Under the pieces are notes generated by a model. That model was not told the origin of the DNA and did no database searches. It saw only the letters and a program-made list of their open reading frames with translations. The position numbers were made by a program, and so were the translations under genes. 64,000 nt of DNA from Deinococcus taeanensis (lineage in GTDB: Bacteria > Deinococcota > Deinococci > Deinococcales > Deinococcaceae), in NCBI RefSeq assembly GCF_020229735.1, contig NZ_CP083455.1:2445001-2509000 (forward strand), read 5' to 3'. Every line of letters begins with the position of its first letter. Within the stretch, counting starts at the first letter, position 1. Positions 48,539 to 59,350 of the stretch are shown piece after piece.

Positions 48539-48617
48539 TGCGTTCGGAACGGCAAAAACGCCGGGGCACCCGGTCCACACGCCGACCCCACCCCACATCC
48601 CATAAGGAGGACAAGAC

Positions 48618-48905
48618 ATGCTGAAACCCCTAGGTGACCGCGTTCTGGTTGAAATCATCGAGGAAGCCGAGCAGAAAACCGCCGGCGGCCTGTTCGTCCC
48701 TGACACCGCCAAAGAAAAGAGCCAGCGCGGCAAAGTGATCGCCGTCGGCAACGGCAAGGTGCTCGACAACGGCACCCGCGTCGCGCTTGACGTCAAGGAA
48801 GGCGACACCGTGTACTTCGCCAAATACGGCGGCACCGAAGTCAGCCTGGAGGGCAAGAACTACAGCATCCTCGCCGAACGCGACATCCTCGCCATCGTCG
48901 AGTAA
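48618..48905 (+). CDS. groES: Co-chaperonin GroES
   Basis: 95 residues, standard length, forming the heptameric lid of GroEL ([57 protein letters not shown]). AAGGAGG nine bases before the ATG. First gene of groESL; a 143-base spacer to groEL contains a CCGGAC/GTCCGG hairpin that may influence relative expression. Confidence 0.97.
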   Translation: MLKPLGDRVLVEIIEEAEQKTAGGLFVPDTAKEKSQRGKVIAVGNGKVLDNGTRVALDVKEGDTVYFAKYGGTEVSLEGKNYSILAERDILAIVE

Positions 48906-49036
48906 AAGCGTTGAGCGCCGGACCCCACTGCGCCACAGTCCGGTCCACGCGCCCGCTTTCCGCTGCGTCCTTCCGTCCCACTCAGTAAAAGCACAGGGCC
49001 ACCCAGCACCCGCCGGTTCCGGCCCAGCGCCCTTAA

Positions 49037-50686
<1,650 letters not shown>

Positions 50687-50725
50687 AAGAGCTGACGCCT
50701 GACCGTCGGACACTGGCGGTCAGCA

Positions 50726-50764
50726 GAGGAACGCCGGAGCATCACGCTCCGGCGTTCCTCTTGC
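50726..50764 (+). terminator. Intrinsic terminator of groESL
   Basis: A perfect 15-bp stem (GAGGAACGCCGGAGC / GCTCCGGCGTTCCTC) with a five-base loop, 40 bases after the groEL stop, followed by TTGCT. Confidence 0.85.
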
Positions 50765-51273
50765 TGGGTGGCGGACCCAACACCACTTGTCACAAGGCCG
50801 TTTCGCCACCGCGCTGCAGGCCAGCACACTTGCCAACGGGCGGCGTACAGCACAGCGTCTGACATTCAGCACTTCCGGGGCTTCAGCGCGCCGCGAGGGC
50901 CAGTGGAAGTCCACGGCGCGTCAACCTGTTCTGACTGTCACAGCAGTGCGATCACCTCTGCGGTGGCCCGCGCCCCGACAGAGCCAGGGGGCTCCCGGAC
51001 AGTTCAAGGCCACCCCCCACTCCTCTCGTTGCACGGTGCTCCTGCCCTTCAGGCGGCAACCACCAGACTGAACCTCGCAATTCCATCGAAGTGGTTCACT
51101 CCCTCTGGAAGCCGAAGGCGAAACGCATTGTTCTGCCGGACTCGGTTCAGCCTGACACCAGGGGCTCAGCCCCTGACACTTTGGCAGTGGCGCCAACCTC
51201 CTGTGTGGGGATCCTGCAGCGGCGCAAAGCGCGGCCGTCAGGACCAGCTGCGCGCCCTGGGTTGCAGGTCCCC
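50765..51273. other. Region without recognised gene
   Basis: About 500 bases after the groEL terminator. Open frames exist on both strands but none has Deinococcus-like codon use or a recognisable domain. No RNA gene seen. Possibly a decayed gene. Confidence 0.35.
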
Positions 51274-51915
51274 TCAGCCCTCTTCGTTCTCCTGCTCCTC
51301 ATCCATGCCCCCACCGGCCGTGTATGCGTCCTGCGCGTACAGGAAGGCAAGGCCATGCGCAGCGGCGAACTGCAGCACCGCCTGCACGCTGCGCAGGTAC
51401 ACGATCAGGTAGCCCACGTTATCGCCTTCTTCGTCACCATGCAGGTGCCGGTCCATGTACGGTTGCGCAGAGATGCTCTTCGCGCGCAGAAAGGCAAGAA
51501 CCTCTTCCTCCCCATGCATGCCTTCGGAGAGCTCCGCGAGGGTGCCCGGATGCGCTTTGCACCACTCAAAGAAGGTGGAGAACGCCGTGTCGACGCGCGC
51601 CAGTCCAGCGGGCGTCCGCAGGAGAGTGAAGTTCCTGGCGCTGCCGTGCACGCGGTCCTCGACCCGGTACATGCAGCGTTCGCCGGTCAGGAACGCCAGC
51701 GCCGGCACGTGCGCCTGACCCAGCAGGGTCTCCAGCGCGCTATCAGCGTAGCCGTTACGCGACGAACCCCACGTCATCGCCAGATGCCCTGGTGCGGGCG
51801 TGGGCTCTGCAGTCTTCGCCTCGTACAACGCCTGGACGATCTCGACCGTCGAGTACAGGTCCTGAGCGGTGTGCCGATCAACGGCTTTTGCAACGGCATC
51901 AACATGCAGGGACAT
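51274..51915 (-). CDS. Protein of unknown function
   Basis: A 213-residue soluble protein that I do not recognise. No signal peptide or membrane segment; mostly helical composition, acidic C terminus ending DEEQENEEG. Start at the ATG giving MSLHVDAVAKAVDRHT, with TACACT six bases upstream, the leaderless pattern of this genome, which supports expression. It stands alone in a gene-poor stretch, and the weaker GC bias suggests acquisition by transfer (inference). Confidence 0.6.
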   Translation of the reverse strand: MSLHVDAVAKAVDRHTAQDLYSTVEIVQALYEAKTAEPTPAPGHLAMTWGSSRNGYADSALETLLGQAHVPALAFLTGERCMYRVEDRVHGSARNFTLLRTPAGLARVDTAFSTFFEWCKAHPGTLAELSEGMHGEEEVLAFLRAKSISAQPYMDRHLHGDEEGDNVGYLIVYLRSVQAVLQFAAAHGLAFLYAQDAYTAGGGMDEEQENEEG

Positions 51916-52671
51916 GGGTGCAGTGTAGCCAGCGCCTGCCTCACAGGCCGGGCAGGTGCGGCATCGCGGTCGCAACCGTCACGATCCTCGTGTCCTGGTG
52001 GTGCGCGGCATTGCGGGCCATTATCGCCCTCCGGCCACCTGACTGCGCCCCATCGTGTCTACGACGCCCTTGGGATCAAGAGTCCGCTGCCCGGCACGAG
52101 CGCACTGTGACGCCATGCTCAAGGCAACATCTGTTCCCGCTTCCGGGCCACAGGCTGAACTCACTCTCCCAAAACGGCAGTGTCATCCGCCTCAACGCTT
52201 CAGGCGCCCCTGGGCGGCACGCAGATCTGTTTCCGCATGGATCAGGTCACGGGTCCAGAAAGCCAGTCGGATTGCGGGGAAACCATCAGCGTCACTGAGA
52301 AGGAAGAGCCGGGGCAGTAACAGGGCCGGGAGGGAAAGGTTGAACAGGGGGAAGTGCTCGCCGGGAAATATCTGTCCGGGCAACTGGCTACAGGGCTCCG
52401 GCAAGCTTTTCCTGAATGACAGGATGAGGGGCGAACCACCAGCGCCACGGACCTTCACGCTGAACCCGAGGGAAAAGGACGCGGCAAGGGATGTGCCTGT
52501 GCTTCCGGCGTGAGTTCACGCTGGAGGGAACCCACACCAACGCGCCAGGACCGGCTGATGTGTCGTGCTGTTTCTCGGAATGGCCGGTGTGCCGGCCAGC
52601 CATCGGCCTGGAGCTCACGGTGGCTCAAGGGGCACCCCGCATCAGGGGAAGCCAGCGTTCATGTGGCGCCT

Positions 52672-52940
52672 GAATGAAGAAAGCAGCCCCAGGGGGCTGC
52701 TTCGGTTGGGGCAGTGGCTCCGGGTTGACCGGTCTTCCGCTGCTCGCGCGTCCGTTTTTTGTGAATCCCAGAGGTGGACGCCTCCCTCAAGTGCGCTGTG
52801 CCCATCCGGTGCCAGGGAGCGGTGGATCCGGGCCGCGTAAAGGTCCGGGTTCTCGCGCGTGCTCCGCGTCGGCGTCGTGTGGTGATCGCTCGGTCTATGA
52901 CGCAGAGGGATCGGCACGGCACGGCCTCGTCAGGCCAGAA
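52672..52940 (-). ncRNA. Candidate structured small RNA, family unknown
   Basis: A consensus promoter and an ideal intrinsic terminator delimit a ~265-base minus-strand transcript. It starts with a GGCC-TGACGA-GGCC hairpin, contains further inverted repeats (GCGTC...GACGC; CCGGACC...GGCCCGG with one mismatch), and has no ORF with a ribosome site. I compared it by eye with tmRNA, RNase P, SRP and 6S RNA signatures and could not match it. The product is probably a stable RNA, but a short unrecognised protein cannot be excluded. Confidence 0.5.
52681..52702 (-). terminator. Intrinsic terminator of the candidate ncRNA
   Basis: Perfect 10-bp stem AAGCAGCCCC / GGGGCTGCTT with a two-base centre, followed on the minus strand by TCTTCATT. 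Confidence 0.8.
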
Positions 52941-52945
52941 ATGAA

Positions 52946-52974
52946 AGTATAACAGGCGGTTGGTTCTTTGTCAA
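52946..52974 (-). promoter_or_regulatory. Consensus promoter of the candidate ncRNA
   Basis: TTGACA (52974-52969) and TATACT (52951-52946) on the minus strand with 17-base spacing, the best sigma-70-type promoter in the window. Confidence 0.85.
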
Positions 52975-53230
52975 ATCAGTCGGCGGCGTTCTGTTCTGAA
53001 CGATTCCTGGACGGCCAGCCAGCCCACCCGGACTGGCTGTCGCGTCAGCGCGCCCAGCAGAGTGTGCTTCGCCCGGCCAGCCAGACACCGGGCCTCCATC
53101 CTGCCCAGGACGTCGGCCCGCGCCAGCTCAGGAGGTGCGGCCCGGCACTCTCACGACCGGGCACACCTCTATGGTCAGGCACAACCTGAACAGCGCCGCC
53201 CCGGCAGGCCGCCGTGGTCGCAGGCGGGGC

Positions 53231-54430
53231 TCACGCGGCTTTCGTGCGGGTTTCCACGGCGTGCACCACCAGCCCCGCCAGGATGCCCCAGAACGCCGCG
53301 CCGATGCCGAGCAGGCTCACGCCACTCAGGGCCACCAGCAGCACAACGGGAGCAGCGAGACTCCCAGCCTGCATACCCTGAAAAGCGCCCTGGAGACTGC
53401 TGCCCATGGCCGCCAGCAGGGCCAGCCCGGCCAGCGCCGCCAGGGCCTGGGCAGGCAGGATGCCCAGCAGGTGCAGGACCGTTCCGGCAAACAGGCCCAC
53501 GGCAATGTTGAACACCCCCGCCCACACCGCCGCCGTGTACCGGCGGGCAGGCTCAGGGTGCGCTTCGGGACCGCTGACGATGTTCGCTAGCAGGGCGCCC
53601 AGCGTGAGGTTGTGACACCCCAGGAACGCCGCGCCGACACTGGCCACGCCGCAGGCCCGCAGGACCGGGCCGGGCGCCGGCTCGTATCCATTGACTTTCA
53701 GGACGCCGAAACCCGGGACGAACTGTCCGGTGAACGCCAGCAGGGTCAGTGGCAGCGCGAGGTTCAGGGTGGCGTGCAGGCTGAACTGCGGCAGCACCAG
53801 TTCCGGGCGGGTCAGGGCCAGCGGGGCGGGTGTGGGGTGCCACAGGTTCAGTGCGGCGCTGACCAGGACGCCCGTCACCAGAACCCCGGCGACGGCCCAG
53901 CGGGGCGCGACCTGCCGCAGCACGAAGTAGGTAACGATCATGGCGCCCACGAGGGCGGGTGTCTCCCCGAAGGCCTGAAGCGCCCGGAACCCGAACGGCA
54001 GGAGAATTGCGGCGTTCAGCGCGGCGGCCAGTGGCGCCGGAATGGCCTGGAGCGCCCGGGTGAGGGGCGGGAAGGTGCCCAGCAGAATCACCAGCAGGCC
54101 CGACGTGAGGAAAGCCCCGACGGCTTCAGGAAAGGGAATGCCGGGCAGCGCCGTGACGAGCAGCGCGATGCCGGGGGTGCTCCAGGTGCTCAGGATCGGC
54201 ATCCGGAAGCGCAGGCTCAGCAGGATGCCGGTCACGCCGGTGAAGATGGCGTGCGCCCATAGCCATGACATGGCGGTGCCCACGCTCAGGTGTGCGGCCT
54301 GCGCCACGGAGTAGATCAGGACGTTCGGGCCGGCCCAGCCGATGATCACGGCGATCAGGCCGCTGAGCAGCGCACTGGGGTGCGAGTCCCGCCAGAAGGA
54401 GGCGGCGGGCCGGGCGGTCAGGGTCGTCAT
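53231..54430 (-). CDS. benE: BenE-family transporter
   Basis: A 399-residue inner-membrane protein with about 12 helices, matching the benzoate/H+ symporter BenE family (SALLSGLIAVIIGWAGPNVLIYSVAQAAHLS; FVPGFGVLKVNGYEPAPGPVLRACG). The substrate may be benzoate or another aromatic or purine-like compound; no aromatic catabolism genes are nearby. The start is the ATG giving MTTLTARPAAS. It diverges from a MocR-type regulator whose repeats lie in between. Confidence 0.88.
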   Translation of the reverse strand: MTTLTARPAASFWRDSHPSALLSGLIAVIIGWAGPNVLIYSVAQAAHLSVGTAMSWLWAHAIFTGVTGILLSLRFRMPILSTWSTPGIALLVTALPGIPFPEAVGAFLTSGLLVILLGTFPPLTRALQAIPAPLAAALNAAILLPFGFRALQAFGETPALVGAMIVTYFVLRQVAPRWAVAGVLVTGVLVSAALNLWHPTPAPLALTRPELVLPQFSLHATLNLALPLTLLAFTGQFVPGFGVLKVNGYEPAPGPVLRACGVASVGAAFLGCHNLTLGALLANIVSGPEAHPEPARRYTAAVWAGVFNIAVGLFAGTVLHLLGILPAQALAALAGLALLAAMGSSLQGAFQGMQAGSLAAPVVLLVALSGVSLLGIGAAFWGILAGLVVHAVETRTKAA

Positions 54431-54451
54431 GAGGAGAGTGTGCGCGGCCAG

Positions 54452-54513
54452 TGGCCTGGGCGGGAGGGGCAATGGCCTGCGCATTGGCCTGCTCGTCTGC
54501 ACAGATTGGCCTG
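54452..54513. promoter_or_regulatory. Four direct repeats TGGCCTG between benE and the MocR gene
   Basis: TGGCCTG starts at 54452, 54473, 54485 and 54507; three have an A(T/A) before (ATTGGCCTG or AATGGCCTG). Spacing is 21, 12 and 22 bases, i.e. pairs two helical turns apart. MocR/PdxR regulators typically bind direct repeats. The last repeat abuts the TACCCT -10 box of the regulator gene. Confidence 0.7.
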
Positions 54514-54525
54514 TACCCTGAAGCG

Positions 54526-55956
54526 GTGCCTTCCCCTGCTCCCCTTCCGGACGCGCCCCGCTGGGCCGCTCTGCTGGACGGCTGGCGCGCCGCGCCCGGC
54601 GCCCTGCATGAACGGCTCGGCGAGCGGCTGCGCGCCGCCATTGAACGGGGCGAACTGCCACCTGGGGCACGCCTGCCGGCCGAACGGCCGCTCGCGGCGC
54701 TCCTCGGCGTCAGCCGCGCCACCGTGGTAACGGCGCTGGAGGACCTCACGGTGGGCGGGTGGGTCACCCGGCGCGTGGGCAGCGGCACCCACGTGGCCTC
54801 CACCGCGCCGCGCGCCGCGCCTCTCCTGACGCTGCGCACCCCTGCCGCGGGCGTTCCCACCGCCGAACTGGACTTCACGATCGCCGTACCTCTCCTGACC
54901 GACCGGCACCGCCAGCAGCTCCGGGAAGCCAGCCTGGACGCCTACCGGGAAAGCGTGTACCACCCCCACGGGCTGCCCGACCTGCGCGCCCTGCTGGCTG
55001 AAACGTACACCCGCGAAGGTCTCCCCACCCGCCCGGAGCAGGTCATCGTGACCAGCGGCGCCCAGCAGGCCATCGCCCTGAGTGCCGCCACCCTCCTGCG
55101 CCGCGGGGACGCCGCCCTGCTGGAAACGCCCACGTACTTCGGGGCCATCGACGTGGTCCGCGCGGCCGGCGCGAAGCTGATCGGCGTGCCGGTCACGCCC
55201 GGCGGCGTGAATCCCGACACGTTCGCAGCGCTGGCCCGCACGCACGGCCCCCGCCTGGCGTTCCTGACCCCCACCTACCAGAACCCCACCGGCACCGTGC
55301 TGCCCGCCGGCGCCCGGCAGCGCCTCGCGGCGTTCCTGCACGACGCGCAGCTGCCCACCCTGGAAGATGACACCCTGCTGGACCTCGGGTTCACGCCGGC
55401 GCCTGCCCCGCCGCGCCTGAGCGCACTGGCGCCCGGCGCACCGGTCATCAACGTGGGCTCCCTCAGCAAACTGTACTGGGCGGGCCTGCGGGTCGGCTGG
55501 ATGCGCCTGCCGCCCTCCCTGGCCGCGGCGCTCGCGCAGGCCAAGACCCTCGCGGACTTCGGCGGCAGCCTTCCGGCGCAGCACACCGCGCTGCACCTCC
55601 TGGCGGACCTGCCCGGCCTGATCCGCGACCGGCGCGAGCACGTCCGCCCCGCCCGGGACCTGCTGGCACAGCTGCTGCGCACCCACCTGCCCGACTGGAC
55701 GTTCACCGTGCCGGACGGCGGGCAGTTCCTGTGGGTGCAGCTGCCCCGGCCGCACGCCAGTGCGTTCACGCAGCACGCCGCCCGGCACGGCCTGCGGCTG
55801 TTTCCCGGCGCCAGCATGGGGGTCACGCCCCTGGCCGATCAGTACCTGCGCCTGCCGTTCACGCTGGACCCGGCACAGCTTCCCGAAGCGGTGCGGCGGC
55901 TGCAGGCCGCCTGGACTGAATTCACGGCCCGCGGGGGTTCCGAACGCCTCGCCTGA
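54526..55956 (+). CDS. MocR-type regulator (GntR wHTH plus aminotransferase domain)
   Basis: A 476-residue regulator. GntR winged HTH at about 25-90 (ALHERLGERLRAAIERGELPPGARLPAERPLAALLGVSRATV) and a class I aminotransferase-like domain with PLP Lys315 (NVGSLSKLYWAGLRVGW). Likely a PLP- or amino-compound-responsive regulator of the divergent benE. GTG start chosen because TACCCT lies six bases upstream; the frame continues 25 codons further without a start signal. Confidence 0.88.
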   Translation: MPSPAPLPDAPRWAALLDGWRAAPGALHERLGERLRAAIERGELPPGARLPAERPLAALLGVSRATVVTALEDLTVGGWVTRRVGSGTHVASTAPRAAPLLTLRTPAAGVPTAELDFTIAVPLLTDRHRQQLREASLDAYRESVYHPHGLPDLRALLAETYTREGLPTRPEQVIVTSGAQQAIALSAATLLRRGDAALLETPTYFGAIDVVRAAGAKLIGVPVTPGGVNPDTFAALARTHGPRLAFLTPTYQNPTGTVLPAGARQRLAAFLHDAQLPTLEDDTLLDLGFTPAPAPPRLSALAPGAPVINVGSLSKLYWAGLRVGWMRLPPSLAAALAQAKTLADFGGSLPAQHTALHLLADLPGLIRDRREHVRPARDLLAQLLRTHLPDWTFTVPDGGQFLWVQLPRPHASAFTQHAARHGLRLFPGASMGVTPLADQYLRLPFTLDPAQLPEAVRRLQAAWTEFTARGGSERLA

Positions 55957-55969
55957 GGAAGTGCCACGG

Positions 55970-56464
55970 CAGGCCCGCTGGAGAGGCCGTTCGTTGGGGA
56001 ACGCCTGACCGGCCCAGCCCCGTTTCTCCACTCTGCGGAAGTCCGGCGTGCGCGATACCCAGCAGGGAGCAGGCGAGCCGGGGCAATTCGTCATCCCGGC
56101 GGTCGCCGGTCCAGGGTGTGACGCGCACCAGGTGCCCGTAGCCGCAGGTTCAGTTGCCAGGCAGATCGGCGACCGCGAGGGCTCTTTCCTGCGGGGAGCG
56201 GGCGCGGAGCCACCCGGCACGGAACTTCCGCGCAGGTTTGCGGGCGGTCAGGTGACCCGGCTCGTCGCGCTGCGCTGCACGGCGTTCAGACCTGCGTGCG
56301 TCCAGTCGGCACTCGCAGCGGTCCACACGGCCAGGTCAGAGCCGGAGCTGACCGACTCCAGGAACGGTCCCACCTGGCCGGGGCAGGAACTGCACGTCGT
56401 TCCCGCCTGGCTGACCGTGCCAGAGCGTTTCATCCAGGTCGAGAACCAGCAGGGGCCGCGTCAC
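55970..56464 (-). pseudogene. Decayed FCP1/NLI-type HAD phosphatase
   Basis: From GTG at 56464: MTRPLLVLDLDETLWHGQ with the DxDxT catalytic motif of the FCP1/SCP (NLI-interacting factor) family, then a frameshift near 56372 to GPFLESVSSGSDLAVWTAASADW. A deletion follows, then RKPARKFRAGWLRARSPQER, an in-frame stop in GN-stop-TCGYGHLV, RVTPWTGDRRDDEL, and another shift near the end. The second catalytic acidic pair is also lost (AVADLPGN). Multiple independent lesions show real decay. Confidence 0.8.
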
Positions 56465-56469
56465 GAGGG

Positions 56470-56500
56470 CCCAAAAGCAAACCCCTCCAGGCTGGAGGGG
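56470..56500 (-). terminator. Intrinsic terminator of the secreted protein gene
   Basis: CCCCTCCA and TGGAGGGG arms followed on the minus strand by TTTGCTTTTG, ten bases after the stop codon. Confidence 0.8.
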
Positions 56501-56510
56501 CGCACCGGGG

Positions 56511-57017
56511 TTACTTGTTTCCCTGGCTCTTCTTGTACTGGCCTGGGGGCATGCCGCCGGGCTTCTTCTGGAGGCCGGGCGCCTTGGCCCACGCGGCCTG
56601 GCGGCCCATGACGTTCACGAGCGGCTGGCGGGTTCCGTCCTTGGTTTTCACGGTCACGCTCTGCGCCTGGAGGGGCTGGGCGGTCGTGAGCGGCTGCGCC
56701 AGCGGGTAGATTTCCTTGACGTAGGTGGTCGTGCCGGGCACCTGGGTCAGCACCTGCACCTGCGTCAGGGGGGTGGAGGGGTACGCGGGGTTCACGACGA
56801 TCCCGCCGCCGCTGCTGAGGGTCGCGGCCGGCTGGCTGGTGGGGGTCAGGAACGTCACCTTCACGCCCTGCGCGAGCAGGTTAGCCACGCTGGCCGCGGT
56901 CTGCGCGATGGTGGGGAACTGCAACGAGGCGCTGATGTTCACGCTGAGGGTCTGGGCGGTGGCCGTGCCCAGAACAGGCGTAAACGTCAGGGCGGCGAGC
57001 ATCAGGGCTTTGCGCAT
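56511..57017 (-). CDS. Secreted protein of unknown function
   Basis: A 168-residue protein with a clear Sec signal peptide (MRKALMLAALTFTPVLGTATAQ). The mature part is Thr/Val/Gln-rich, probably beta-structured, and ends in a basic Gly/Pro/Lys tail (LQKKPGGMPPGQYKKSQGNK). AGGAGG lies seven bases before the ATG and a terminator follows, so it is a complete single gene. No family recognised. Confidence 0.75.
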   Translation of the reverse strand: MRKALMLAALTFTPVLGTATAQTLSVNISASLQFPTIAQTAASVANLLAQGVKVTFLTPTSQPAATLSSGGGIVVNPAYPSTPLTQVQVLTQVPGTTTYVKEIYPLAQPLTTAQPLQAQSVTVKTKDGTRQPLVNVMGRQAAWAKAPGLQKKPGGMPPGQYKKSQGNK

Positions 57018-57177
57018 AGGGAACCTCCTGGTTGCCGGTGGGCAACCCAACAGGCTCACCTTGCCGCGTGAAGCTGACGGCAGCCTGAATGTCCACCCAA
57101 GAGGACTTGTGAAGCGGGCGGGACAACACGAACGCCACCCGCGCCCGGTCAGGCGGGGTGGCGGGGGGGGACGGTCC

Positions 57178-58410
57178 TTACGCGCCGTACTTGTTCAGTT
57201 TCAGGGCGTTGGCCATCAGGAGCGGCATCAGGTCGGTGCCGCGGCGCAGGCCCAGGCTGCCTTTCAGGGCTTCGTCCTCCGTGAAGCGCTGCGCCGGGTC
57301 CTTGCGGCCGTAGGCGCTGCGGATCAGCAGGGGCACGGGGTGCCAGGAGTGCGTGGCGAGCCGGCTGGGGGTGCTGTGGTCGCCGACAATGGCGATCACG
57401 TCGGGGTTCAGGGCAAGCAGTTGCGGCAGCAGGGCGTCGAACAGTTCGATCTTCTTGACTTTGGCTTTGAAGTCCCCGTCCTCACCGGTGGAGTCGGTTT
57501 TCTTCACGTGGAAGTAGAAGAAGTCGTACTCACTCCAGTGGTCGCGCAGGGCCTGCACCTTGCCGTCCAGGGCGTCCTCCTCGCCCTGAACGGTGAGGAC
57601 GTCCATGCCCACGAGGCTTGCAAGGCCCTTGTACATGGGGTAGCTGGCGATGCACGCCGCTTTGAGCTGGTACGCGTCATCGAAGCTGGGGAAGTGCGGC
57701 ACGTCGCTGTACCCGCGGAACAGCACGCCGTTCACCTGCGGCTCGTCCTTCAGGGCCGCTTCGGCCCGCTCCACGAAGGCGTTCACGAGCTGCGCCGTGG
57801 CCTGACTGGCGTCGTCGTGCGCCTGGGCGGTCAGGGGGGGCACGCCGGTGGCCTGCGGGTCCACGTCGCTGAGGTTGGCGCCCAGGGCAAGGCCGCCGGC
57901 CGCGCGGAACACCACCACGAAACGGTGTTCGCTTTCGGTGTAGATCTCGACCGGCGTGCCGCTGATGTCCTGGATGGACGCCTTGAGGCGGGCGACAATC
58001 TCGGCGTTCTTCTCATCACTGGGCCGGCCGGCGCGGCGGTCCAGCACGACGCGGCCCTCCCCCAGGGTGGCGAAGTTGCCACGCACGGCAACGTCACCGG
58101 CGCCCAGTTTCACGCCGATGCCCACAGCACTGAGCGCGCCGCGGCCCACCACGTACCGCAGGGGGTCGTACCCGAAGAGGCTCAGGTGGCCGGGGCCGCT
58201 GCCGGGGGTGATGCCGGCCCCGACGAGTTCCACCGCGCCCAGCTGGCTCTGCACGGCCAGGGCGTCGAGGTTGGGGGTGTGCGCCGCGGCCAGTTCGGTG
58301 TCACCGTTCGTTTCAAGGGGAAGGCCGCCGACGCCGTCAAGGACAACCATCAGGATCTTGCTGTCGGTCTTCTTGGCGAGGTCGCGGATGGTGTCGAGGA
58401 GGTCACTCAT
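57178..58410 (-). CDS. apgM: 2,3-bisphosphoglycerate-independent phosphoglycerate mutase, archaeal type
   Basis: A 410-residue alkaline-phosphatase-superfamily enzyme interconverting 3- and 2-phosphoglycerate in glycolysis. [13 protein letters not shown] (metal Asp), [30 protein letters not shown] (catalytic Ser region) and [22 protein letters not shown] (metal Asp/His). Bacterial use of the archaeal type is known in the Deinococcus-Thermus lineage. Likely constitutive. Confidence 0.93.
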   Translation of the reverse strand: MSDLLDTIRDLAKKTDSKILMVVLDGVGGLPLETNGDTELAAAHTPNLDALAVQSQLGAVELVGAGITPGSGPGHLSLFGYDPLRYVVGRGALSAVGIGVKLGAGDVAVRGNFATLGEGRVVLDRRAGRPSDEKNAEIVARLKASIQDISGTPVEIYTESEHRFVVVFRAAGGLALGANLSDVDPQATGVPPLTAQAHDDASQATAQLVNAFVERAEAALKDEPQVNGVLFRGYSDVPHFPSFDDAYQLKAACIASYPMYKGLASLVGMDVLTVQGEEDALDGKVQALRDHWSEYDFFYFHVKKTDSTGEDGDFKAKVKKIELFDALLPQLLALNPDVIAIVGDHSTPSRLATHSWHPVPLLIRSAYGRKDPAQRFTEDEALKGSLGLRRGTDLMPLLMANALKLNKYGA

Positions 58411-58531
58411 GAGGCCCAGTGTACGCCGGACACTAAGCGGAGCAGGTCAGGGCATATGGGCAGGTGCGCCCCGGGCACACAAGGCGCGGGCCGCGTCCCG
58501 GAAAGGAGCGGCCCGCGCAGAGACTCAGGCG

Positions 58532-59350
58532 TCAGCGGCCGTCGATGCGGCCGTCGGCGGCGTCAGCGACGGTGTCGTCCATCTCATGCACGATGGCCTG
58601 CGCCCTGGCGTCAGCCTCCGCATCACTCATCACCGGGTGGCGCGTCGCCAGGAACGTCCCGATCACCGCGATCGCCCCCATCACGCCCCAGAACAGCGCC
58701 GTCGGCATGTGCACGGTCGGCACCCACGGGAAGACCTCATGCGCGGCCTCCAGCGTCTCCACCCCCAGCTTCACCGCAATCCACCCCACCAGGGCGTACG
58801 CCACGTTATCGAACGCCGGGTACTTGTTCAGCAGCTTCAGAAACAGCGTCGCCGCAATCCGCATCAGGATCAGCCCGATGATGCCGCCGATCACCACGAT
58901 CGTCAGGCCCTGCTCGCGCGGCATCCCGCGTGGAATCAGGGCCACCCCCGCCAGAATGGAGTCCACGCTGAACGCCAGGTCCGTGAGGTTCAGCAGCACC
59001 ACCGTCGCCCAGAAGCCGCGCCCTTTGGCCTGACCGTCGGCGTCCTCCTCGGTGCTCTTGTGCTTCACGAAGTGCGAGATCGCGAGATACGCCAGGTACG
59101 CCGCGCCGAACGCGCGCAGCCACCAGTACTCCAGGATGTAGCTGGCGAGCAGCACCCCGACGATGCGCAGCACGACCGCCCCGCCAATCCCATAGGCCAG
59201 GGCCTTGCGTTGCAGCTCGCCCTTGAGGTGACGCACCATGACCGCCAGGACCAGGGCGTTATCGGCCGACAACAGTCCCTCCAGCAGAATCAGGGTGCCC
59301 AGAATCGCCCAGAATTCAGGCGTGATGGGCGGCAGTTCCAGTCCAAACAT
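58532..59350 (-). CDS. TerC/YkoY-family integral membrane protein
   Basis: A 272-residue protein with about seven to eight helices: LEGLLSADNALVLAVMVRHL with the acidic Asp-Asn pair, and LNLTDLAFSVDSILAGVALI with the matching Asp. These membrane acidic residues suggest metal ion (Mn/Ca-like) transport or metal loading of secreted proteins. A cytosolic acidic tail follows (MSDAEADARAQAIVHEMDD). Its ATG overlaps the stop of a 16-codon leader ORF (TGATG). No yybP-ykoY riboswitch core was seen. Confidence 0.9.
   Translation of the reverse strand: MFGLELPPITPEFWAILGTLILLEGLLSADNALVLAVMVRHLKGELQRKALAYGIGGAVVLRIVGVLLASYILEYWWLRAFGAAYLAYLAISHFVKHKSTEEDADGQAKGRGFWATVVLLNLTDLAFSVDSILAGVALIPRGMPREQGLTIVVIGGIIGLILMRIAATLFLKLLNKYPAFDNVAYALVGWIAVKLGVETLEAAHEVFPWVPTVHMPTALFWGVMGAIAVIGTFLATRHPVMSDAEADARAQAIVHEMDDTVADAADGRIDGR

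Larger units (their letters stand above)
51916..53230. other. Gene-poor stretch with a candidate ncRNA and possible gene remnants
   Basis: 1.3 kb without a convincing protein gene. On the minus strand 52618-52388 and 52458-52192 two short frames (ending EKLAGAL, and reading FNLSLPALLLPRLFLLSDADGFPAIRLAFWTRDLIHAETDL) look like pieces of one broken gene. 52672-52974 holds the ncRNA unit. 52980-53220 shows nothing I recognise. Confidence 0.4.

Noticed and set aside
48420..48617. CIRCE/HrcA element before groES
   Set aside because: No TTAGCACTC-N9-GAGTGCTAA sequence or close variant could be found.
52642..52922. Protein-coding reading of the ncRNA region (two ~90-codon minus-strand frames)
   Set aside because: Neither has a ribosome site or leaderless-type start, codon use is mixed, and one ends inside the terminator.
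52560..52945. tRNA, tmRNA, SRP, RNase P or 6S RNA gene in the 52.7 kb transcript
   Set aside because: No GGTTCRANTCC arm, tag-peptide frame, GGAAGG-type SRP loop or GAGGAAAGTCC motif was seen; left as unassigned ncRNA.
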